From the NCBI GenBank assembly GCA_905178155.1, contig CAJINV010000009.1:3528768-3592767 (forward strand): a stretch of DNA of 64,000 nucleotides. The letters are read 5' to 3'. The translations under genes were made by a program, and so were the position numbers. Below the pieces are notes generated by a model that did not search any database, had not been told where the DNA came from, and saw only the letters and a program-made list of their open reading frames with translations. Positions 45,043 to 54,700 of the stretch are shown here, piece by piece. Positions within the stretch are counted from its first letter, which is position 1, and each line of letters begins with the position of its first letter. The stretch comes from Amoebophrya sp. A120 (taxonomy: Eukaryota > Sar > Dinophyceae > Syndiniales > Amoebophryaceae).

Positions 45043-48000
45043 ATGTCCAGTCCGTCAAATAACCTCCAGCAGCCTACTCCGGCGACGTCGTCCGGAGCTC
45101 CAGGAGCGCCATCAGGTGGACCTCCTCCCACCGGCGCGCTGAACCAATGGGCCCAGATTCCCGCCTCCGGGCAGGTCTATTCCGCGAGAACCGGCCACGT
45201 GGTGATCAGTTTTCAGGACCCCAACCGAACGGACGAGGTCAAGTTCTACGTCTTTGGGGGCACGGACGGCTCCGCGAGGCAAGCAGATGTGCACGAGTTT
45301 AACACCAGAACGAACGATATCGATTGCAAATATTTCTGGGCCTGGAAGGATGCGAACTTGTGACGCGCATTTCATAACACACGCAAACCTCTCATGCACA
45401 GGCAGCAAAAGATGCCCACTTCCTGTCACCAAAATGGGGCATTTGTTATGCGGATGACGCATTGCAAAACCTTAACCTTCACGAAACCTGTGATGCTAGG
45501 GCGTTCATGCCAGACCTTCTGTGTCATGCGAACCAGCATGACACCTTTCCTTCCAGGCCCAGACATATTGATTTGCATTTGATAAACGAGTGGCACGCGG
45601 TCCGCGCCCACGGCACCCCGCCGGCGGCGCGGTCGGGCGCGCAGGCGGTGTTGTTCGAGGGCAAAGTGTGGGTGTTCGGCGGGTACACGAGAAAGGACGG
45701 GGATTACTTCAACGATGTGTACGTCTTCCATTTACCCCGGGAAGGCCAGCACGCGAAGTGGGAGTGCATGACTACGCAAATCGCGGGCGAGGCGCCGTCG
45801 AAGCGCACGGACCATACGACGGTGTTGTTCGGGAGGAGCATGTGGGTGTTCGGTGGCTTTGACGGAAGAGTATGAATTGCAAAAGTATCGTACTCGTATA
45901 AATGCATGAAAAAAATAAATGCATTACAAATTTTCTCAGCATGAGGCATAAAATTTGTAATGCTGATTTATCTTAAGAAGAAGATTTGTATTGCGTGATT
46001 GCAATAAACGAGTACCATACTTTTGCACAGGATAAAGAACAAGGTTTAACGATCTGCGGGAATTGCGGCTGGGCGTGTTTTATCAACTGCAAAAATGTCT
46101 GGGTCTGAAGATTGCCAGGTTTGTCATGCATATTTTGAATGACCCATGATGTCTGTGATGCATGCCCTAGCATCGCAGATCTTTAGAGGACTTTGCGATG
46201 CCTCTATCGCATGAGAAATGACCGCTCCGCGTAGCACAAACTGGAGTCCTCTTCCTGGTCATGCATGACAAATTTTTTTAGAATCCAGAGACAGCATTAC
46301 AAGTTTAGAATCTTCCAGACCCAGACACATTTGCATTTGATATGTTTCCGAGTGGGGGTGTCACGGAATCCAGCTCCGTCCCGCAATCCCGGCATCAGTC
46401 CGCCTGGATACAGATCTCCACCCGGACGCAGCGACCCAGGCCGCGGTTCGGCCATTCCGCGGTCACGTACGAGAACTCCATGTACATCTTTGGTGGTTGG
46501 GACGGCCACCAAACGCTGCAGGAATTGCAGGAATACAACTTCAACACGAATGCCTGGCAAGCCGTCGGCACGGGCGGGGCGGGCGGCGGCGCCAGCGTCA
46601 ATCCGGCGAATTTGGAGCAGGGTGTATGCATTGCAAAAATTCATCACTTGTCGCACTCATAGAAGAAAATTTTTGCAGTGACGCATGGCAAATCCGATTG
46701 CTTTGTTCTAAACATGAATCAGCATATAAAACAATCTTCATTTTTGCTTTTGAAGAAACTTGTCATGCGAGTAGTACACGATAACGTCGATTATACTTTT
46801 GCAATGCATAAACTGGTAACCCGAACAATGTCCGGAATTCCGCAAGCACGAACGGGCAGCAGAACAACAGCGCCGGTCTATTACAATAAAAAATACCCCC
46901 ACACCAGAATTTGCAAAAGTTTCTCATGCAAAGTTTCCAAATAAAAGATTTTTGTCTTGCATGACAGGACTACGAGCCTTTCTGATGCAGAATTTACATT
47001 CAGGTGCGCAAGGCATCTTTTGCATAACAGAACCGGCTACTGTTGGGCCCCTTTGCAAGACAAATTTTTGCTATTCACGATTGGAAGTCTGTGATGCTCA
47101 TCGATGCATGAGGGCGAATGTTTCATTTGGAAAGGTTTGCAATACAAATGCTATCAAGTTCGGGGGTGGGGGAATTTTTCATTGCAATACGGTCCGAGCG
47201 CCCGCTACCGACACAGCGCGATCGTCTTAGCGAATAGCATATCCACAGTAAATTTCCTGTACACGTACAAATGCGGTCTCTGCATGGCAAACCTAGGCTT
47301 CGATCCTAGTTTAGCATGACAAGTTTCACACTCCAAATTGGGGAAATTTGTGATGCATCTTGTACATGTGCGGGAAATTTGTGTTGCATATAGCATGTAC
47401 GTGTTTGGCGGGGTGGATAAAGACCAAAAGCGCTTCAACGACTTGTACCAATTCGATTTCTTCCAGCGCCGGTGGTCCTACGTAGACGTCATTGGCGCGG
47501 TGCCCCGGAATCCATCGGAACCCGAATTGGTTGGCGGGAATGTGCCGACGGCGAGAACCTTTCACCGGGCTGCGGTCAACGAAATTAGCGGCAAGATGTA
47601 CATCCTGGGCGGGTTTGACGGCCGGAGACAGAACGACTTGCACGTCATCCAAGTGGTTCCCCACGTGTCGCAGCGCACGCCGTCGGTGGTGGGCCGCGCG
47701 CGTGGGGTCGTAGCAGGAACGGGATCTTCTTCCTCCTCGAGTGCACCACCGCCTCCACCGGCGAACCAGCAGTCGGGCATATTCAGCGGAATCACGAACA
47801 ATTTAGGGTTTTTCAACCCAGGCTCACGGACGAACAGCACGGGAAGCAACGCTGCCGGTGGAGGACCGCAGCCTCTCGTGTCGGGGTCCAGCGGGGACTT
47901 GCAAGGCATGGCATCGGTGGATACGACAGTGGACGGGGGAATAGTGGGCGATGGAAGCGAGGTATAGTGTGTAGCTAGTGCTTCTATTTTTTTTGGTTGT

Positions 48001-50061
48001 CGTTTCCGTTTGTGATGCAAAACACGAAACCCAAGCCCAACAAACATTTACATTATCCTCTACTCCTCCCACAGGCCGCGACCGCTCTGATGCCTGAGGA
48101 TTTCTGGAAGTGGCAGGCGATAGAACAGCACGGCAAGATATATACGCCCCGGACAGGGCACGCGGTGGTGGTGTATGGGAACAAATTTTACCTCATGGGC
48201 GGGACGGACGAGAGCGTATCAAATGCAAAAATGTCTGGGTCTGGAAGAATGCATGTTTGTCATGCTTGTCTGGCATGACTCTTAAATCTGTCATGCACGT
48301 TACCCAAGAGCCCCATTTTTCTGCGATGCAGAAACGCAGTTTGTCATGCAGAATAGGCAACACCTAGAAGCTCAGAAACTTGTCATGCTGAGCCAGCACT
48401 TGTGGCCCGATCATGAGACGCCACCCAGCATCACAAGTTTCCAGACCCAGACATTTTTGCATTTGATAGAGCGCGCGGCAGAACGACATCTACTGCTTCG
48501 ATTGCGAAACGAACAACTGGACTATGCTGCAGAATATCAAAGGTATACACGGCGATGTTGACTCACCAGCAGTTTGTGATGCTGATGCGCGGTCTCCTGA
48601 GTCGAAGTACTTTTGATTGTATTGCATGTCAATCAACATGTAATCGTAATTATGTTGCATGAGTGAGACTGTTGTTTCCGCATGCCACCTCACAACTGAA
48701 CAACAGGCAACCCGCCCTCCGCCCGGTCCGGCTCCAAAGCCATCGTTTATTCCGACTCAATCTACTTCTTCGGGGGCTACACGAAGAAGGACGGGGAATA
48801 CTTTCAGGACCTTTACTCCTTCAACCTGAGAAGTAGCTTCTGGCAAAAAATCAAAGCGGAGAACGAAGAGCTCCGACCCCATCCGAGGACCGATCACACC
48901 TGTTGCAACTACGGACCGAACATCTTTGTCTTCGGTGGGTTCGATGGCCGCAGCAGATTTGACGATCTGCGCAGGTTTTCTATCGACTACAACCGGTGGG
49001 AACACATCCCGCAGCAGCAGGCAACACCGATGGCAAGGTACTTATAATTTTGAATCGTGTACTCTGCTTTTGATCATCGGAACGAAGGTTTCTTGCATTC
49101 CATGACTTGATGTATGAGAAGCAGTGTAGCGTTTCGCAGGCCGTACTAAACTTCTACTTTCCACAAACTCAGGTTCGGTCATTCTGCCTGCATGTATGGC
49201 AGCTCCATGTACGTTTTTGGCGGTTGGAACGGGCACGATACCCTCGACGACCTCTCCGAGTTTTCCACCACCACCGGCACCTGGTACCACATCCCCGGAC
49301 GGGGCAACGTACCCACAAGTCGCTACCGCCACTCCGCCATCGTGTACGGCTGCTGCATGTTTCTGTTCGGCGGGGTGGACAAGCAGCAGAACCGTTACAA
49401 CGACCTCTACGAGTTCAACTTCGACTCGAGGAATTGGTCAAGGATTAACACCAGCGGCGAAATCGCGAGACCGACCCCGCGAACGTTTCACAAGGCGTGC
49501 ATTTACGGCGGGAGGATGTACATCTTAGGTGGCTTCGACGGACAAAGACGGAACGACATGTACCGGATAGCGATCATCGAGGAGCGGACCGAAGAAGAGA
49601 AGAAGCAACAACGGGGGCTAGCCCAGCAAATGCGCCGCTTGCGGGAAGACGGGCAGCAAGGGACGTCCGGAGAGCCGAATTTATTTGCTGGGGAGGAGGA
49701 TGACGATGAGGATATGGGGACAAGTTTAAATGGAGGAACTTCCGCGAACGCAAGTTTTCTGGAATCCACCCCCGGCGGCGTAGCCACCTCGGCAGCGAGC
49801 AGTGCCGGACTTGCGTCTCCGACGCACGCCATGCGGTCGGAGCTAGTGAGCTGTAAAAAGCAGATCTTGGAATTGCAGAAGAGATTGGAGCGCGAGGAGG
49901 AACGGCACATCTGCAAGATCTGCTACGAGCGGGAGATAAACTCGGTGATCCTGGATTGCAACCACTGCACGGCGTGTACAAGATGTGTGGCCCAGCTGGA
50001 TTCCTGTCCGATTTGCCGCACCGTGATGCGGAAGGGGTGGAACGAAATTTTTTTTCAGTAA
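45043..50061 (+). CDS. G10: kelch-repeat RING-finger protein, probable E3 ubiquitin ligase
   Basis: Predicted exons 45043-45317, 45590-45870, 46040-46080, 46348-46624, 46816-46878, 47195-47239, 47396-47961, 48075-48216, 48474-48542, 48707-49037, 49173-50061; sum 2979 nt, 992 residues. There are two sets of kelch repeats with the usual double-Gly blades: FYVFGGTDGS, VWVFGGYTRKDG, MWVFGGFDGR, MYIFGGWDGH, MYVFGGVDKD, MYILGGFDGR, then a second set YLMGGTDES, IYFFGGYTKKDG, IFVFGGFDGR, MYVFGGWNGH, MFLFGGVDKQ, MYILGGFDGQ. The near-identical order suggests an internal duplication of a six-blade propeller. A C-terminal C3HC4 RING at about 943-985 reads CKICYERE, CNHCTACTRC and CPICR, of the IAP/MDM2 type that recruits E2 enzymes. 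Seven introners fall in the first half and first blade of the second set; three GT-AG introns are in the second half. Confidence 0.92.
45318..45584. mobile_element. Introner, family A
   Basis: TATCGATTGCAAATATTTCT... to ...ATTTGCATTTGATA; exact TSD aacga at 45313-45317 and 45585-45589. In G10; no shift within the TSD gives GT or AG, so splicing must be non-canonical. Confidence 0.95.
45871..46034. mobile_element. Introner, family B
   Basis: TATGAATTGCAAAAGTATCG... to ...TTTTGCACAGGATA; flanks aagag (45866-45870) and aagaa (46035-46039), one mismatch. In G10 between kelch blades. Confidence 0.93.
46081..46342. mobile_element. Introner, family A
   Basis: TATCAACTGCAAAAATGTCT... to ...TTTGCATTTGATA; exact TSD tgttt at 46076-46080 and 46343-46347. 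In G10 after a 41-nt exon. Confidence 0.95.
46625..46810. mobile_element. Introner, family N
   Basis: Starts TATGCATTGCAAAAATTC, ends ATACTTTTGCAATGCATA. Flanks gggtg (46620-46624) and aactg (46811-46815) match at only two of five bases, but removing element plus 5 nt keeps the G10 frame. Short inverted ends. Confidence 0.8.
46879..47189. mobile_element. Introner, family K
   Basis: Starts TATTACAATAAAAAATACCC, ends GAATTTTTCATTGCAATA; exact TSD cggtc at 46874-46878 and 47190-47194. In G10; restores NNSAG|PSARYRHSA. Confidence 0.93.
47240..47390. mobile_element. Introner, family F
   Basis: Starts TATCCACAGTAAATTTCCTG, ends GGGAAATTTGTGTTGCATA; exact TSD tagca at 47235-47239 and 47391-47395. 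In G10; restores ANS|MYVFGG. Confidence 0.95.
47962..48074 (+). other. GT-AG intron in G10
   Basis: Donor GTATAG, acceptor CTCCCACAG; restores GDGSE|AATALMPEDFW, the start of the second kelch set. Confidence 0.9.
48217..48468. mobile_element. Introner, family A (252-bp subtype)
   Basis: TATCAAATGCAAAAATGTCT... to ...TTTTGCATTTGATA; exact TSD gagcg at 48212-48216 and 48469-48473. In G10. Nearly identical to the copy at 55838. Confidence 0.95.
48543..48706 (+). other. GT-AG intron in G10
   Basis: Donor AAAG|GTATAC, acceptor AACAACAG|; restores LQNIK|GNPPSARSGSKA. Confidence 0.9.
49038..49172 (+). other. GT-AG intron in G10
   Basis: Donor CAAG|GTACTT, acceptor AAACTCAG|; restores TPMAR|FGHSACMYG. 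Confidence 0.92.
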
Positions 50062-51700
50062 AAAGAAAAACGGGGAGGATTAGGATACTAGGAAGGTGGG
50101 CGCGGAGGTCGCACTTGGTCCTCGGCGTAGAGGGTGGAACATTTGGTGTCATGTTCAACCAATTATACTTTTTTTCAACACGTTCACGTTTACAAATACA
50201 AACACAAAGCTTAGGCTTGCAATGCAGGCTGACGCAGCCGAACGAGCGGACGCTCCCCGGCAACCTGCTGGCTACAGCTTATCAAAGAAAAAAAGTTCGT
50301 CACGATCACTCATGCGCATTTTTGCAATACAAAATTGTTTGCCATGCGTGAAAATGCATCACAAACTTCATAAGGGATTTCCCTAGTGTTTCTGCAATAC
50401 AAGGAAAGTTTGTGGCGCTGGGAAAATTTGTAATGCAAAGCCTGCAAGTTAGTGACTGTGACAAACTTTTTTCTCTCCATGCAGCTTCTAGAAGTTTCAA
50501 TACCAATCAATTCACAATGACAGCGACAACTGTCTATTAACACAAAGTCCATTTACCGAGAAAATCGAGAAGAAAGTCGAAAATCAAATTGTCAATTGTC
50601 AAACGAGGAAAGCACCACGTCGAGCTGGGATCTGATTCTGATGGAATAAATCACCACGGCGCCTCCAGGTGGTCATGATCCGCAGAGCAGAAGATTCGGT
50701 CACGATAAGTTGTTATCGTGTACCATAGCAGGTATTACCAGGACCAGCAGCGCTGCATATTCGTTGAGAATAAAGCTGAATTTGTCATGAATAAATCGGA
50801 ATGATGCATCATGCTTATCATGAGCCTGTAGCAGTAGCTGAAATTTGAATGTGCTGTAAACTCCAAAATGCACCTATTTTTTTTGTATGAAGATGGACCA
50901 CGACGCAAATGAACACAAAAGAAAAAAAAGCGCACGAAAATAACGCGGAACGTCAAACCAAAGCCAAGTCACAGCTCAATGCGATTTGGTCAGCAGAGAC
51001 TGACGAGGATGCACTTTCAAGACTTCTCCCACTGTGTGTACCGCTCTACTACTACTGTGTCTTCAAAAACAAAGAGTCTGTGGCTGTCAGGACTTGAGGC
51101 TGAGTATGGTTTTACAAAAGTCGGTCTTCTTGTGAGCAGCTTTGTAAAAGTACCGGAAAGAACACGTCAAGTCTGTTTGCGAATGAATTCCTCGTCGGAG
51201 TAAAACAAAGAACAACGGTTACTGACGCTCAACACACAAATCTTTCGGTACTGACAAACAACGAAAGCGCAAAACGCTTCTGTCTAGTGTGCTGCTGTTG
51301 TATCTGTGGTGTGGTGAAGTTGCTTTTTTAACGCTACTCGTAGACGCCCGTTATGAACTGGACAGTATATCAAACACACACTTCGCTTGCAGGACCATAT
51401 TATTCAAGAGAGTAGTACTTCTAGATCCAGACCACCAGCACCACACTATCAAGTATATTTGAGTTGTGTGCAGTAGATGTTAATTTTGATTGATGTGACT
51501 TGGCTGTCCATCGGAGCCGCAGCCGCTAGAGTTACGAAGCGGCTTTCTCATCTGGCGCAACTGCCGTAGAGTAACGGGTAACACTAACATGGTTCTTCAT
51601 CCCCGTCATCACTTTTCTTGTCCCGGCGACACGACCCACCACCACGGCCTGCAAGGCGGTCTGAAATGAAGTAGAAAACGACTCCCAGCACATCACTAAA
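50062..51700. other. Intergenic G10-G11
   Basis: 1.6 kb holding the family E element at 50280-50481; otherwise no gene seen. Confidence 0.5.
50280..50481. mobile_element. Introner-like element, family E, outside coding sequence
   Basis: Starts TATCAAAGAAAAAAAGTTCG, ends AAACTTTTTTCTCTCCATG (last base altered); exact TSD cagct at 50275-50279 and 50482-50486. Inverted copy of the element at 2130. Lies 218 bp after the G10 stop, in 3' UTR or intergenic DNA. Confidence 0.9.
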
Positions 51701-54700
51701 ATGAAGTTTGGCGCGCTTCTCCTCCGCTCCCGGGTCCCGGAGTGGACCGACCACTACCTCGATTACAATGCGGGGAAGAACAAATTGAAGCAATGCCTCA
51801 AACTGTTCTTCGCCGAGATAGAGAAACTTCGCCTAGAACAGGAGGAATTACAGAAGGAGCTGCAACCGAGAGGACCCTCCAGCGGGACAACGTCGCAAGT
51901 TTCCATGATTGGAGGCGAAAGTACAACTACTGTCGGGAAAAAGCCTAGTTCTCCAATTGCCATGGCCGCTGCGTCCGCGAGTATGCTGAACAGCTTGAAG
52001 GACAAAGAGTCCACTTCACAGCATGGCGATCAAGAGAAGAAAAAAGTCACCAACACGGCCATTCCCCTCCACAGCGACACCTCCGACTCCGATGACGACA
52101 CCTACACCAGTGGGAAAAAACAGAAAAAACGGCAAAACACCTCATATCAAAAGGAAAAATTCCCCCACCCCATACTCAGGGATAGATTTGTATAGCATGA
52201 TTTGCGATCACAAATCGCGTTGTCATGCTAGAAGGGAAGAGATGCAGACTTTAGTGCTGGCTGGCGTGGGAAAGCTTTGCGTCTTCAGCATGACAGGAAG
52301 CAACTGGAAACGGGAAACAGCATGACAAATTTCCTGCAAAAGAAGGAGCAGTTGCATCTTTTGGCCTTCTAGCAATACAAGTTGATTTGTGGTCACAAAT
52401 CAGCATCACAAATTTCCTTTTTGATATGGGGAGGGGGGATTTTTCGTTTTGATACCTCCACAGCCTCCGCTTCCGCTACGCTGCGGCGGGCGTTTTCGAT
52501 TTTGAGCGGCGGTTTCGGGGGTGGGAAGGATATCCTGAGCAAAAGTATCGTACTCGTACAAATGCTAGTCCTGCATTACAAATTTTTTTCTCAAGGTAAA
52601 TCAGCATTACAAATTCCATTTCTCATGCTGAGAAAATTTGTAATGCATTTATACGAGTACGATACTTTTGCAGTTCATAAAGGATGTGGATCAGCAAAAC
52701 CAAACTGGCGCAGGTGGTCCGCATGCGTCGGGTAGTGGTGAAGATTTAGACATTGAGAACAACAACGGTAAGATTTTTCCCAAAGCGGCAAAAACAAAGC
52801 GGGAGGAGATCGAAAGGTTGGTGGAGGAGGACGCGGATAACTTAGAATTGCTTTACGAGTGTTTGGAAGATTTCTACGGCTATCTCGGGGAAGAGATGCA
52901 GAAGGTCGATAAGCATTACATCCGGACCATGTCGGCGTTAGCGAATCGATTGGAGGAAATCAGGAACACTTTCGCGGCCACGAGCTCAGGCGCAGGGAAT
53001 CAACAAGGGGATAGCACCCCCGGAACAACCACTTCCGCTGGTGCAGCATCAGGCGTTGCGAAAGTGGACTCTTCGGGGAACATAAAACGGGCAATGTCGA
53101 ACGAGTCGCAGAGTTCGGACGTCGGGTTGGATCTGCAGGGGTATGTCAAGCTGATGGACGCAGAAGACGGGGCTAATACTAGCACGGGAGGTCTAGTACA
53201 TCATCATCAACAGCTCGAGCTTCCGGAAAAACTGGAAGTCTTAAACGAGGATCAGCTCCTAGAAGACGAATCTCCCGACATGTTGAAGTCCAGTCTTCGG
53301 ATGTGGACCACGACGACTACACGACAGCCCACAGGAGCATCGAGCACCACCCCGCGATCTGCGAGCGGAGCTAGTGCAACAAGCGCAAGTCGTGTTGGAA
53401 CATCATCAATCACCCTCGGAACCAACACCCGGAAGTTTAAGGAAACGCTCCGCGCCACCATCGTGCCGGAGGGCACCGGGAGTCGATCCGGGCTGCTGAC
53501 GAAGTTGATGACGAGTGGAGTCGGCGTAGCTGGAACAACTACGTCCTCCCGGGAGATCGTAGATTCGGGGGAAGAGGAGCAAGATGGCGAGCGGGATACG
53601 GAGAGACGGAGCGGTTCCGTGGTGGAGAAGAACACAACTAGTGGTGCTCCTGCTGAGGAGACCACAGTTGTCGAAATGAGCAACACGGGAGTAGAAGTAC
53701 TAGATCAGCCACGACTTTCCACCCAAGTCAGCCTGGCGAGCACACCATCAAATACAGCGAAAAATAACGAACAGCAGCAGCCCCATAATTCCGCATCCGC
53801 AAGTACAAAAAAAGACCACAAAGGAGCCGCAGAGAAGGAAAAGCAGAGGCAACAGCAGCAGCAGCAGAGACAAGTTTCCCGCCAGCAGGTCGATCTGATT
53901 CTCTTCCGGATCGTGAAGGACATTAAGAAACTCGAAGATTTCTGCCGGCTAAACTATTCCGGGTACAGGAAATTGATGAAGAAACACGACAAGAAAACCT
54001 CCCTAAACACTCTCGCCACAGTGCTTCCCTTTCTCGCAGAGAACTACATCTTCCCGAACTACCAATCGAGGTTACAGTTACTCCAGGAAGAAGTGGTTCT
54101 CCTCGCCGAGCAGTTCGGGTCTGTTTCCGTTGACGATTACTGGAAATTTGACACGAGTTTTTCCGGTGGGATGGGGATAAATTACGGCAGCACCAATACA
54201 TTCCGGTTCGGCACCGGCTACCTCCTCGCTTTCTTCCTGGGTGTGGTGTTCATGGCGTTGCTGGATCTGGGTGTTTTGGTCGATCTACCGGCGACGTATC
54301 CACAGTAAATTCCCCGTACACGTACAGATGCGGTTTCTGCATGACAAAACTTGGCTTCGATCCTAGTTTAGCATGACAAGTTTTACGTTTCATATTGGTG
54401 AAATTTGTGATGCATGTGGTACATGTACGGGAAATTTGTATCGCATACTACGAATCCGAACTTCAACGTGGACCACTTTTTCGACGTGTTCCCGCTGTTC
54501 CGGTTCTGCTTCATGTTCATTCTACTCCTGTGGCTGCTCGGGTGGGTTTTATCTCTGTACGAGGAATACGCGATCAACTACATTTTCCTCCTCGATATCG
54601 ACCCCAAGTGCCAGATCCGGGCGACGGATTTCTTCGGGTACGCGGCAATCCAGACGATTTTGTGGGTGGCGTTTTTCGGCGGGTATGTTTTTTTCTGTAA

